64,000 nt of DNA from Trichococcus shcherbakoviae (GTDB lineage: Bacteria > Bacillota > Bacilli > Lactobacillales > Aerococcaceae). The number at the start of each line of letters is the position of its first letter. Positions within the stretch are counted from its first letter, which is position 1. The notes beneath the pieces are model-generated. The model was not told where the DNA came from and searched no databases. It worked only from the letters and a program-made list of their open reading frames with translations. Location: the NCBI RefSeq assembly GCF_963666195.1, contig NZ_OY762653.1:2861056-2925055 (forward strand), in the 5' to 3' direction. Positions 55,901 through 64,000 of this stretch are shown piece after piece. The translations under genes were made by a program, and so were the position numbers.

Positions 55901-55963
55901 TACAACGCGGATACGGCGCGGAAAAAGCGTGCCGGCAGCGTTAAACGGAAGGGAACGTGCAGA

Positions 55964-56752
55964 ATGAAAATTGTAGTTTCGGGTTTTAAAGGCAAAATGG
56001 GGACCGCGTGCACAAATATGGTCTTGCGTCAGGAAGATTTTATTTTGGCGGCTGTATACGATCCTTTCGCAGCAGAAAAGCAACTGGATGAATTACCGCA
56101 ATATGCCGGACATCCTGTGAAAGTATTCAGTGACAAAGCGACCCTCGTCAAGGAAGTCGATGCTGATGTTTGGATCGATTTTTCAAGACCGGATGCAGCC
56201 TATGACAACACACGTTTCGCCCTTGAAAACGGGATGCGCCCCGTAATCGGCACTACCGGCTTTTCCAGCGAACAACTTGAGGAATTGACCAACTACTCAA
56301 AAGAGTTGGGGCTGGGCGGCTTGATTGCGCCAAATTTTGCGATCGGTGCCGTGTTGATGATGGAATTCGCAGCAAAAGCAGCGAAATATTTCCCGGATGT
56401 GGAAATCATGGAATTGCATCATGAGAACAAATTGGATGCGCCAAGCGGCACAGCCATCAAAACAGCCGAATTGATCTACGAAGTGAGAGGCGATCATCCA
56501 CAAGGGCATCCGGAAGAGAAAGAATTGATTGAAGGCGCAAGAGGGGCAGATTACCATGGCATGAAAATCCACAGTGTCAGATTACCGGGCTTGGTCGCGC
56601 ATCAACAAGTACAATTCGGCAGTGCGGGGGAAGGTTTGATCATCCGCCATGATTCATATGACCGCGACTCTTTCATGAATGGTGTAGCCCTTTCCTGCAG
56701 AAAAGTAATGGAAATGGATCGCCTGATCTATGGATTGGAAAACTTCCTATGA
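55964..56752 (+). CDS. dapB: 4-hydroxy-tetrahydrodipicolinate reductase
   Basis: NAD(P)H-dependent enzyme of lysine and diaminopimelate synthesis. It is 262 residues long, with an N-terminal Rossmann motif [12 protein letters not shown] (GxxGxxG), the [13 protein letters not shown] segment, GTTGFS and the catalytic signature [15 protein letters not shown] with the His/Lys pair. Start at ATG with GGAAGGGAA upstream. Its stop overlaps cca as ATGA, so the two are co-translated. Diaminopimelate is needed if the wall uses it. Confidence 0.96.
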   Translation: MKIVVSGFKGKMGTACTNMVLRQEDFILAAVYDPFAAEKQLDELPQYAGHPVKVFSDKATLVKEVDADVWIDFSRPDAAYDNTRFALENGMRPVIGTTGFSSEQLEELTNYSKELGLGGLIAPNFAIGAVLMMEFAAKAAKYFPDVEIMELHHENKLDAPSGTAIKTAELIYEVRGDHPQGHPEEKELIEGARGADYHGMKIHSVRLPGLVAHQQVQFGSAGEGLIIRHDSYDRDSFMNGVALSCRKVMEMDRLIYGLENFL

Positions 56753-58317
56753 TCATAAACGCACCGGAATTTCAAAAAGCGATACCAATCATCGAAGCCA
56801 TCGAACGGGCTGGATATGAAGCCTACTTTGTTGGGGGAAGTGTGCGCGATACGCTGCTGCATCTGGATATTTCGGATGTCGACATCGCATCGAGCGCTAT
56901 GCCTGAAGAAATTCAGCGGATTTTCCCGATCACTTTTGATGTAGGCATCCAACATGGAACGGTGATGGTTTTACATGAGCGCGAGACATACGAAATAACA
57001 ACTTTCCGGACAGAATCAAAGTATGAGAAGTTCCGCAGACCAGAAAAAGTCCAGTATGTGCGCAGTCTGCAGGACGATTTGAAAAGGCGCGACTTTACGA
57101 TCAATGCGATTGCAATCGACCGCCACGGGAACATCAAAGACTACTTCAACGGGCAGGAGGACTTGGCGAACAAATTGATTCGGGCAGTCGGCAATCCGGA
57201 AGAGCGCTTCAGGGAAGATGCCTTGCGCATGATGCGCGCAGCCAGATTTGTGAGCCAGTTGGATTTTGAAATCGAGCAAGCGACGAAGGAAGCCATCATC
57301 GAGTACCATCCGCTTCTTTCAAAAATCGCGGTGGAGCGCGTTCGCGAAGAGTGGAATAAGCTTCTGATCGGAAGGAACCGCAAGGGCGGAATCAAGTTTT
57401 TTGTCGAAACACGGTTATTCCAGATGTGTCCCGGCTTCCAGAATCGGGAGAAGGCATTGATCGATTTGGCCCTTTTCCCGCTGCAATTCAAAGGGACGAC
57501 CATCGCTTGGACCGTATTGATCCATTTCCTTGATCTGAAGGACGAAGCGATCGAGCCGTTTTTGCGCCAATGGAAGTGTTCCCGCAAGGAAATCATGGAT
57601 ATACGCATAGGCGTGCAGGCACTCAACAAACGCCTGCAACAATTCTGGGACTATCCGCTCCTGTTCGAAACAGGAATCGAAATCGCCATGCAGATAGAAG
57701 CCATCATCGAAGGGTTCGGTTTGCCGAACCAGAGCGAAAATTTGATCGAATTGAATGAATCCATGCCGATCCATACACTGAAAGATTTGGCCTTGGACGG
57801 AAAAGAACTGCTTTCCTTGCTGGGCATCCAACGTGGCGGTCCTTTCGTGGGTGAGATATTCGAAGAATTGAAAACGCTGGTCCTGGCAAACAAACTGGAG
57901 AATAGTCACCCCGCAATCAGGGATTTCATTATGAAAAGAAGGATGATTTATTTGGATGAGACATTCGCAGCCGTTTATACCGTCGGGCAAAAGGATTTGG
58001 CTTCCGAAATCGGTTCAGGGACGTTGCCGGTCCTGGCAACGCCGGCATTGCTGGCCATGATCGAAAATGCCTGCATGGGAATCGTTAAGGAACATCTTTC
58101 CGAAGGCGATACGACAGTCGGGATACACTGCGATCTGCATCATAAAAAAGCATCTCCCATCCACGCAGAAATCACGGTGACGGTCAGAGTGACGGAGCAC
58201 AGAGGAAACAAATATTTCTTCGAATGCGCAGCCCATTCGCAAGGTCATGAAATCGCATCGGCGAAGCACACAAGGGCTGTCGTCAACGCAAATGAATTCA
58301 TGGCTAGTCTGCAGTAG
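56749..58317 (+). CDS. cca: CCA tRNA nucleotidyltransferase fused to FlK-like hotdog domain
   Basis: A 522-residue two-part protein. Residues 1 to about 390 are a class II CCA-adding enzyme that repairs and completes the 3' CCA of t[14 protein letters not shown], the catalytic DVDIAS pair, [12 protein letters not shown], the [12 protein letters not shown] helix and a C-terminal head and tail. Typical family members stop near 400. Here the frame continues without a stop into residues 395-522, which resemble the fluoroacetyl-CoA thioesterase (FlK) hotdog family: [21 protein letters not shown] and LHHKKASPI. Candidate catalytic residues T431, E439 and H465 keep the T42/E50/H76 spacing of FlK. 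An internal AGGGA-N7-ATG at 57919-57933 could also start the second domain alone. Confidence 0.9.
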   Translation: MIINAPEFQKAIPIIEAIERAGYEAYFVGGSVRDTLLHLDISDVDIASSAMPEEIQRIFPITFDVGIQHGTVMVLHERETYEITTFRTESKYEKFRRPEKVQYVRSLQDDLKRRDFTINAIAIDRHGNIKDYFNGQEDLANKLIRAVGNPEERFREDALRMMRAARFVSQLDFEIEQATKEAIIEYHPLLSKIAVERVREEWNKLLIGRNRKGGIKFFVETRLFQMCPGFQNREKALIDLALFPLQFKGTTIAWTVLIHFLDLKDEAIEPFLRQWKCSRKEIMDIRIGVQALNKRLQQFWDYPLLFETGIEIAMQIEAIIEGFGLPNQSENLIELNESMPIHTLKDLALDGKELLSLLGIQRGGPFVGEIFEELKTLVLANKLENSHPAIRDFIMKRRMIYLDETFAAVYTVGQKDLASEIGSGTLPVLATPALLAMIENACMGIVKEHLSEGDTTVGIHCDLHHKKASPIHAEITVTVRVTEHRGNKYFFECAAHSQGHEIASAKHTRAVVNANEFMASLQ

Positions 58318-58376
58318 CTTAACTTACTTTTTTTCTCATCATCGGAAGTGTATTGGTACCCACTTGATAAAAAATA

Positions 58377-58385
58377 TGATAAAAT
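58377..58385 (+). promoter_or_regulatory. Extended -10 promoter of the 58.4-kb gene
   Basis: TGATAAAAT extended -10, 41 bp before the start; an additional TTGATA lies too close (10 bp) to serve as -35. Confidence 0.55.
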
Positions 58386-58426
58386 AGTTACATATTCAAA
58401 AAGTAAATATATCAGGAGTGATTTCG

Positions 58427-58903
58427 ATGAAAAAAGTAATGACAGGTTTGAGATTTATTTTTAGAAACGGCGAAACATGGACGATCAAGCGTGAATATAT
58501 CGGGGATCTATGGATCAAACAAGTAACAACGAGCTACGGCCGAATCGGAAACAGTGATTTCCAAGAAATCCATCCTTGCGAATCTTTGCGTATCGAAATT
58601 AACCAAGAAGCGGATCACGTCAATACGAGCGATATCAACTTGGGCGGACTTGAACAAGGCATGTTCGAGCGCGTTGCGAGCCATCAAGACATCGAAAAAA
58701 TGGATATCCTGTACCAAGATGAGGATCACCCAAAATCCGACGTCATTGTGGAAGTGGACCGCATCTACTTCCCATATAAAGCTACGGATACCGACGGATT
58801 CGACAATGAACACCAATCTTCATCCGTTTCATCCGAAAACAAATTATATATCGTAATCGATCCTGAAAAAAATGTGAAAGATATCTATCCTGACATCGTT
58901 TAA
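58427..58903 (+). CDS. Uncharacterised 158-residue protein
   Basis: I do not recognise this family. The protein is soluble and acidic, beginning MKKVMTGLRFIFRNGETWTI, with a beta-rich look, a single Cys (IHPCESLRIEI) and a Ser/Gln-rich low-complexity stretch (about 128-140, EHQSSSVSSENK) before a final strand LYIVIDPEKNVKDIYPDIV. The opening FRNGETWTIKREYIGDLWI suggests a small ligand- or protein-binding barrel, which is a guess. ATG 58427 follows AGGAG by 8 bases. It has its own promoter and a strong terminator, so it is a real single-gene unit. Confidence 0.78.
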   Translation: MKKVMTGLRFIFRNGETWTIKREYIGDLWIKQVTTSYGRIGNSDFQEIHPCESLRIEINQEADHVNTSDINLGGLEQGMFERVASHQDIEKMDILYQDEDHPKSDVIVEVDRIYFPYKATDTDGFDNEHQSSSVSSENKLYIVIDPEKNVKDIYPDIV

Positions 58904-58911
58904 TGGATCTT

Positions 58912-58951
58912 AAAAAATGGGCCCTTGCTGATAAAGCGAGGGCCCATTTTT
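58912..58951 (+). terminator. Strong terminator after the 58.4-kb gene
   Basis: AAATGGGCCCTTGCT / AGCGAGGGCCCATTT, a 15-pair stem with a G-T wobble and a 5-base loop, then T run. Confidence 0.93.
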
Positions 58952-58997
58952 GTGATGTCGGTTGGGCAACCTATCCCTGCAAGCGATCAAAAAAAAC

Positions 58998-59009
58998 CGA
59001 TAATTATCG
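58998..59009. promoter_or_regulatory. Palindrome CGATAATTATCG before the dinG promoter
   Basis: Perfect 12-base palindrome, 32 bp before the -10 TATAAT (59041-59046). It could be a regulator operator; it does not match LexA. Confidence 0.35.
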
Positions 59010-59040
59010 ATTTTCCAGTAACAACAGCCACGACTTAGGA

Positions 59041-59046
59041 TATAAT
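59041..59046 (+). promoter_or_regulatory. dinG -10 element
   Basis: TATAAT with no convincing -35 (GTAACA at 17 bp). It implies a leader of about 125 nt. Confidence 0.5.
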
Positions 59047-59085
59047 GAGTTCAGCTGCATACAATGCACAGTTTGATCGGAGAGG

Positions 59086-59146
59086 CTCCTGTTTTTATGA
59101 GATATTTTCAGGGAAAGCCTTGCAGAAAGAAATACCGGAACAGGAG
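59086..59146 (+). other. Hairpin and repeat in the dinG leader
   Basis: CTCCTGTT (59086-59093) pairs with AACAGGAG (59139-59146), enclosing about 45 bases. A near-repeat of GAGAGGCTCCTGTTTTTAT occurs as GAGAAGCTTCTGTTTATTT just downstream, before the ribosome site. No known riboswitch fits. Confidence 0.45.
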
Positions 59147-59176
59147 AAGCTTCTGTTTATTTAGGAGATTGTTTTT

Positions 59177-61924
59177 ATGAAGAAAACCTATGCCATTGTC
59201 GATCTAGAGACAACGGGATCCAGCTTCAAGCGAGGGGATCGGATCATTCAATTCGGGTGTACCTTGCTTCAGGCCGGCAAAATAGTTCAGGAAATCAATA
59301 TAACCATCAATCCAGGCAGAAAAATCCCGGATGTCATCGAGAAGTTAACGGGAATCAGGAACAAGGACGTCAAAGAAGCGCCCTATTTTGAAGACGTCTG
59401 TGATTTCATCTATAACACGTTGGAAGGTTGCATTTTTGTAGCGCATAACGTGCATTTCGACTACCATTTTTTGGAAAACTCCTTCCATGAAGTCGGCATG
59501 CCGCCGCTTTCGCTGCGCGCGATGGACACGGTTGAGTTGACGAAAATCCTGTATCCGACCTTATCCAGTTATCGGTTGGGTGATTTATCGAATCATTTTT
59601 TGCTCACGCATGACAGTGCCCATGATGCCGCGAGCGATGCGCATGCAACTGCGGAACTTTTCCTCCAATTGAAGGAGAAGGCCAACAACTTGCCGTTGGT
59701 CACGCTTGAAAAGTTGAATTTCTTATCGGCGCATTGTCAGGTGGACAACGATTCCTTTTTCTATGAAAGCTATGAAATCGCCAAAGAGATGCGCTCGCCC
59801 CTGCCTCAGAAAATCTACGTCAAAAATGGGTTGGCGCTGAAAGAAAAGGACATACTCTTGGAACAGACCGCTTACAGGGAAAAAGAAATTTCAGATTTCT
59901 CGGAAGTGGCCAAAAGCCTGATGGAAAATCACGGGTTGGAAATCCGTTCAGAGCAGATTGAGATGATGCAATCGCTTTTTGACTTCCACCAAGCCGAAAC
60001 TTCCCAAAATCTGGCAATCGAGGCTGCGCCTGGCATCGGGAAGACTTTGGCCTATCTGTTGCCTGCAGCTTATCAGGCGACTCCCGCAAATAAAGTCCTA
60101 ATCAGCACCTCTACACTCCTTTTGCAGGAACAGATCATGGATAACGAGATGACCCGGTTGCGCAAAATGCTGCCGTTCGAGTTGCAGGTAAGCTCATTGA
60201 AAGGGAAGACGAACATCGTCCATCTGGAGAAATTGGCCGCATTGACCTTGGAAGCCCTCACCAAAAAAGAATCCTTGATTATGATGAGCATCTATGTCTG
60301 GTTGACTGAGACGGAAACCGGGGATATCAGCGAACTGAGCCAAGCCCAGAACTTTGATTTTCTCTGGGAAAAGCTGACCTTCGAAAGTCACGAGGCCCCT
60401 TTGAAGGGGAAATGGGCAGATGATGATTTTTTTGCCTTCAACAACAAGAAAGCGGAACAATCCAGCCTGATCGTCACGAACCATTCATTTTTGAGTCATC
60501 ACATCGATGATCTGGCTATTTTTGACCATTGTGCATCAATAAACCTGATCCTTGATGAGGCGCATCAGTTCCCGCGCATCTATCAGGATGCGCACAAGAA
60601 AAGCGTGGCCCTGTCCATCCTGAAACGGCGATTGAAACGCTTCGGCTACTTCCTGCGGGATTATCGCGAGGCAATAGAGAAGTCTCCGAATGGAGATTCC
60701 CTGGACTATGATTTGTTCAACCTCGAATTTGCGATTGATCAACTGCAGCAGGAATGTGCTCATTCAGAAGAAGTATTGATGCGTTCCCTGATCCATGAGG
60801 TGGGGGAAAAGGGTGAAGTTTATCTCGATGAGAATTTCCAGATTGAAAATGGAATGAAGAAAAACTTCAAGAAAATGCACAAGTACATACAGGAGACAAG
60901 ACTTGCCGCCATGCGTTGCCTGGACAAAGCCGGCTTGAGGAATGATCCGGTTATGGGTCCGCGCGCTAAGGCATTGGTGGATGACTTGGATGCGGTCCAA
61001 ATCAATCTGCAGTATTTTTCTGAAGAGCGCTTAGGCACCTATCATGTCCTGCACTATTCCTGGAATAATGACCTGCTTTCGTTGGTGATCGAAATCAACC
61101 AGATCGATTTGTCGGATGAAATCCATTCCAAAATAAAAGAGCGATTCAGCAGAACCGTTTATTTGAGTTCGACGCTCAAAGTGGATGACTCGCTTGACTA
61201 TTTCAAAAACAAAATCGGCGAAGTGGAATTGCAGGAAGCGTATTTTGCTTCACCCTACAAGTTGAGCGAACGCTTGCGGATTTTCCTTCCGACGGACATC
61301 GCTGCCATCACCTCATTGGACGACAAACAAGCGGCCAAACAGATTGTTGCTACGATGCAGGAAATCGTACTCCCGCAACAAGGCAAAGCTTTGGTTTTAT
61401 TCACATCCAATCGCTTGCTGGAGGAAGTCCATAACCAACTCAAAAATGCTGCCTCTTCCGGATTCCCGGGAACGGAAGTACTCGCTCAAGGCTTCTCCGG
61501 CAGCCGGAGAAGGATGCACAATCGCTTCATGTCGGCCGATGCTGCCATTTTGCTGGGTTCTGCTTCTTACTGGGAAGGCATCGACTTTTCCGATCAAGCT
61601 GTTGAGATCCTAGTGATCACCAGACTGCCGTTCGATCCGCCGCATCGTCCGGAAAATGCTGCCTTGCAAGTGTATCACCAGGATAAAGGAAAGAAGGCAT
61701 TCTATGAAGAGTTTCTTCCGCGAGCGATGATCCGTCTGAAACAGGGGATAGGCAGGCTCGTCCGCTCCAGAAATACGAAAGGCGTCGTCATTTGCCTGGA
61801 CGACAGGTTGATCAAAAGCAACTATTCCAAACGGATGCTACAGATGCTTCCGGAGGGTGTAGGGATAAAAGTAGCCAATCAAACGGAAATAAATGCAGAA
61901 ATTCAAGAATTTCTGAAAAAATAA
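59177..61924 (+). CDS. dinG: DinG-type helicase with N-terminal exonuclease domain
   Basis: Protein of 915 residues with a DEDDh exonuclease domain at the front (IVDLETTGSSF at 7-17, HNVHFDYHFLE, HDAASDAHATAE) joined to an XPD-like superfamily 2 helicase (Walker A APGIGKT with K289, DEAHQ box, VYLSSTL, RLPFDPP, and QGIGRLVRS motif VI). The Gram-positive form differs from E. coli DinG: the exonuclease is added and the iron-sulfur cysteines are not evident. Bacillus DinG acts as a 3'-5' exonuclease. The ribosome site is AGGAG. It precedes the ypmB-aspB-asnS block as in Bacillus. Confidence 0.94.
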   Translation: MKKTYAIVDLETTGSSFKRGDRIIQFGCTLLQAGKIVQEINITINPGRKIPDVIEKLTGIRNKDVKEAPYFEDVCDFIYNTLEGCIFVAHNVHFDYHFLENSFHEVGMPPLSLRAMDTVELTKILYPTLSSYRLGDLSNHFLLTHDSAHDAASDAHATAELFLQLKEKANNLPLVTLEKLNFLSAHCQVDNDSFFYESYEIAKEMRSPLPQKIYVKNGLALKEKDILLEQTAYREKEISDFSEVAKSLMENHGLEIRSEQIEMMQSLFDFHQAETSQNLAIEAAPGIGKTLAYLLPAAYQATPANKVLISTSTLLLQEQIMDNEMTRLRKMLPFELQVSSLKGKTNIVHLEKLAALTLEALTKKESLIMMSIYVWLTETETGDISELSQAQNFDFLWEKLTFESHEAPLKGKWADDDFFAFNNKKAEQSSLIVTNHSFLSHHIDDLAIFDHCASINLILDEAHQFPRIYQDAHKKSVALSILKRRLKRFGYFLRDYREAIEKSPNGDSLDYDLFNLEFAIDQLQQECAHSEEVLMRSLIHEVGEKGEVYLDENFQIENGMKKNFKKMHKYIQETRLAAMRCLDKAGLRNDPVMGPRAKALVDDLDAVQINLQYFSEERLGTYHVLHYSWNNDLLSLVIEINQIDLSDEIHSKIKERFSRTVYLSSTLKVDDSLDYFKNKIGEVELQEAYFASPYKLSERLRIFLPTDIAAITSLDDKQAAKQIVATMQEIVLPQQGKALVLFTSNRLLEEVHNQLKNAASSGFPGTEVLAQGFSGSRRRMHNRFMSADAAILLGSASYWEGIDFSDQAVEILVITRLPFDPPHRPENAALQVYHQDKGKKAFYEEFLPRAMIRLKQGIGRLVRSRNTKGVVICLDDRLIKSNYSKRMLQMLPEGVGIKVANQTEINAEIQEFLKK

Positions 61925-62013
61925 TGCGGTGGGATATTCCATCAGCATGCAGTTTAAGGTATCATTAACAATTAGGTGAGATTGCGATTAAAATTTCAAC
62001 CAAGGATAAGGAA

Positions 62014-62499
62014 GTGGAAGATGTGAAGAAGAATGTCATTGTTGGGACGATTGTGCTTCTTTTCCTGATGATCGTCAGCTCCTACACGATATTTTACCGA
62101 AGCCAGCAGCCGATACTGCAAGCGGAGAAAGAAGCAACCGCCATTGCGGAAGCGAACGCCAATATCCAGAAAGTACAGGATTTTTATTGGTACAATGGAT
62201 CGGAGACGTATTTCACACTGGCCGGCATCGATGACAACAATGAAGAATTGTATGTCATCATCAAGAAAGACGGCGGTGAAACCACTATTCTGAACACAGC
62301 GGAAGTCATCACTGAAAGCGAAGCCAAGTCAATCACTCAGGCGGACAAGAACCCTGAGCGGATTCTGGAGGCAAGACTGGGGATGGAGAACGAAGAACCG
62401 GTTTGGGAAGTCACCTACAAAAATGCAAATGATACGATTGGTTACTATTTGATATCCGCTATTTCTGGTAAATGGCTCAAAGATATAGAAAACATATAA
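62014..62499 (+). CDS. ypmB: YpmB-like membrane-anchored protein
   Basis: Protein of 161 residues with one N-terminal membrane helix (about 6-28, VIVGTIVLLFLMIVSSYTIF) and an extracellular domain ending in a PepSY-like segment (VWEVTYKNANDTIGYYLISAISGKWLK). It corresponds to YpmB (DUF5590) of Bacillus in size and in place between dinG and aspB. Function is unknown; PepSY domains often inhibit proteases. The start is GTG 62014 with AAGGA 7 bases upstream; GTG 62023 is an alternative. Confidence 0.84.
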   Translation: MEDVKKNVIVGTIVLLFLMIVSSYTIFYRSQQPILQAEKEATAIAEANANIQKVQDFYWYNGSETYFTLAGIDDNNEELYVIIKKDGGETTILNTAEVITESEAKSITQADKNPERILEARLGMENEEPVWEVTYKNANDTIGYYLISAISGKWLKDIENI

Positions 62500-62514
62500 A
62501 TTGGAGTGATTGAG

Positions 62515-63705
62515 ATGGTAAAAATTTCTGAAAGAATGAAAAAAATAAGCGAATCCCCGACATTGGCAACGTCAGCTAAAGTCAACGTCATGAAAGCGCA
62601 AGGGAAGGATATCCTGAACTTGACCGTAGGGGAGCCGGACTTCGATACGCACGTTTCAATTCTGAATGCTGCAGTAGAGGCGATCCAATCAAACAAAGCA
62701 AACCACTACACCCCGACTGCCGGTATCCTGCCATTGCGTCAAGCGATTGTGGATTATCATCAGAAGTATGACGGAGTCACTTTCGCCGTCAATCAGGTCA
62801 TCGTGACTGAAGGTGCCAAAAATGCCTTGTTTGCGCTATTCCAAGTCATTCTTAATCCCGGAGATGAAGTCATCGTCCCTGCGCCGTACTGGGTAAGCTA
62901 TACGGAACAGATCAAACTGGCTGGCGGCGTCAACGTTCTTGTCGAAACAGCACCTGAAAAAGGCTTTAAACTGACTGTTGAAGATCTGGAAAACCACCGC
63001 ACCGAAAAAACGGTTGCTTTGCTTTTGAATTCGCCGTCGAATCCTACAGGCATGATCTATACGCCTGAAGAACTGAAGGCGATCGGCGAGTGGGCGGTTG
63101 AACACGATGTCTTGATCATCGCAGATGAAATTTACTACCGACTGACTTATAACGGAAATGAAGCCATCTCAATCGCTTCCCTATCAGAAGAAATCAAGAA
63201 CCAAACGATCATCATCAACGGAATCTCCAAAACCTACGCAATGACAGGCTGGAGAATCGGATATGCCATCGGGAATGCTGAAATCATCAGTAAAATGATC
63301 GAATTGTCCAGCCATTCGACAAGCAACCCTGCCGGACCGAGCCAATATGGCGCGCTTGCTGCATTGACCGGACCGCAAGATTTTGTTGAGGAAATGCGTG
63401 CAGCATTCGAGGCACGCCTGAACTTCTTCTATCCGCTTGTTGCGAGCATTCCTGGTTTCAAAGTCACAAAACCTCAAGGAGCCTTTTATCTGTTCCCTAA
63501 CGTGAGGGAAGCTGCCGAAATGTGCGGTTTTGAGGAAGTGAAAGACTTTACGCTGGCTCTGATTGAAGAGGCAAATGTCGCTTTGGTTTCAGGCGATGGT
63601 TTTGGGTACCCTGATTACGCCAGAATAAGTTATACTGTTAGAGAAGAACTACTCGCAGAAGCAGTAGATCGCATCAAAAAATTTATCGAAACCCATAAAA
63701 AATAA
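62515..63705 (+). CDS. aspB: Aspartate aminotransferase, class I
   Basis: PLP enzyme of 396 residues exchanging amino groups between aspartate and 2-oxoglutarate, of the AspB (class I gamma) type. The cofactor Lys239 lies in [16 protein letters not shown], and [16 protein letters not shown] and the C-terminal substrate Arg region YPDYARISY are intact. ATG 62515 follows TTGGAGTGA by 8 bases; the ATG at 62506 overlaps the ribosome site. It supplies aspartate for the asparaginyl-tRNA branch downstream and for amino acid synthesis, and the aspB-asnS order is the Bacillus one. Confidence 0.95.
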   Translation: MVKISERMKKISESPTLATSAKVNVMKAQGKDILNLTVGEPDFDTHVSILNAAVEAIQSNKANHYTPTAGILPLRQAIVDYHQKYDGVTFAVNQVIVTEGAKNALFALFQVILNPGDEVIVPAPYWVSYTEQIKLAGGVNVLVETAPEKGFKLTVEDLENHRTEKTVALLLNSPSNPTGMIYTPEELKAIGEWAVEHDVLIIADEIYYRLTYNGNEAISIASLSEEIKNQTIIINGISKTYAMTGWRIGYAIGNAEIISKMIELSSHSTSNPAGPSQYGALAALTGPQDFVEEMRAAFEARLNFFYPLVASIPGFKVTKPQGAFYLFPNVREAAEMCGFEEVKDFTLALIEEANVALVSGDGFGYPDYARISYTVREELLAEAVDRIKKFIETHKK

Positions 63706-63737
63706 GCTGTTTTTTATGGGAAAAGGGGCAAACTAGA

Positions 63738-64000
63738 TTGACACTTATCACAATGGATCAAGCGAAAGAATACCTGGGGCAAGAGATTTCCATAGGCGCT
63801 TGGGTAACCAACAAAAGAAGCAGCGGAAAAATCGCCTTTCTGCAATTGCGTGACGGCGCCCATTATTTCCAAGGCATCGTTATGAAAAATGATGTAGGCG
63901 AAGAATTGTTCGACGTCGCAAAATCGCTGACGCAAGAAACTTCTTTGATCATCAAAGGGATCATCCAAGAAGATACCCGGTCGAAGCTTGGCTACGAATT
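63738..64000 (+). CDS. asnS: Asparaginyl-tRNA synthetase, 3' end outside window
   Basis: The first 87 residues of AsnRS, which charges tRNA-Asn. The visible part is the anticodon-binding OB fold, with [32 protein letters not shown] and the [13 protein letters not shown] strand. The start is TTG 63738 with AGGGG 9 bases upstream, which matches the family N-terminal length; ATG 63753 is an alternative. The frame is open to the window end. Confidence 0.93.
   Translation, partial: MTLITMDQAKEYLGQEISIGAWVTNKRSSGKIAFLQLRDGAHYFQGIVMKNDVGEELFDVAKSLTQETSLIIKGIIQEDTRSKLGYE

Noticed and set aside
59086..59176. preQ1 or T-box riboswitch before dinG
   Set aside because: No conserved preQ1 core, T-box or specifier sequence is present.

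Overview
The window is a stretch of core chromosome from a low-to-mid GC (by eye mid-40s percent) Gram-positive bacterium of the Firmicutes. Strong AGGAGG-type ribosome sites, a DnaE polymerase with a degraded PHP metal centre, FtsK/SpoIIIE, RNase Y, ScpAB, RodZ, an orphan RibT and an FMN-riboswitch-controlled riboflavin importer, with no sporulation genes between the shared blocks, fit the Lactobacillales. Carnobacteriaceae, perhaps Trichococcus, is my best guess, but it is an inference from gene content and base composition only.

Layout. 1-7.4 kb: the end of ftsK, then a nucleoside uptake system (lipoprotein BmpA plus NupABC). 7.5-22.7 kb: an M16 peptidase pair, an SDR, rodZ, pgsA, cinA, recA (with a LexA box), rny, ymdB, ricA, mutS and mutL, an order that closely follows Bacillus subtilis. 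22.8-25.6 kb: a DUF937 gene, an ISLre2-type insertion sequence that landed inside that gene's terminator hairpin, then msrB. 25.7-28.9 kb: ruvA-ruvB-queA, a long imperfect hairpin of unknown nature, and a 59-residue DUF2929 gene on the minus strand. 29-35.4 kb: dnaE, then pfkA-pyk. 35.6-40 kb: cvfB-fur-xerD-deoB-punA. 40.1-46.1 kb: ribT-scpA-scpB-rluB-resD-resE, then an FMN riboswitch and ribU. 46.2-53.8 kb: fer (minus), ypbB, recQ, a LysM protein, cmk, rpsA, der and the HU gene. 54-64 kb: a TPR protein, a UPF0302 protein, dapB, a cca gene fused to a hotdog thioesterase-like domain, an unrecognised gene, dinG, a YpmB-like protein, aspB and the start of asnS.

How it works together. Nucleoside import (BmpA/NupABC) with DeoB and PunA gives nucleoside salvage. 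PfkA and Pyk are two control points of glycolysis. RecA, RuvAB, MutSL, RecQ, DinG and DnaE form a repair and replication set, of which recA and perhaps ruvAB carry LexA-type sites. FtsK, XerD and ScpAB serve chromosome segregation. RNase Y, YmdB and RicA form an RNA-decay and signalling cluster. The FMN riboswitch, RibU and the orphan RibT suggest riboflavin is imported rather than made, at least from this locus.

I found no phage, CRISPR, toxin-antitoxin, secondary-metabolite or defence island. The most unusual items are the CCA-thioesterase fusion, the IS inside a terminator, and several unexplained structured intergenic RNAs.
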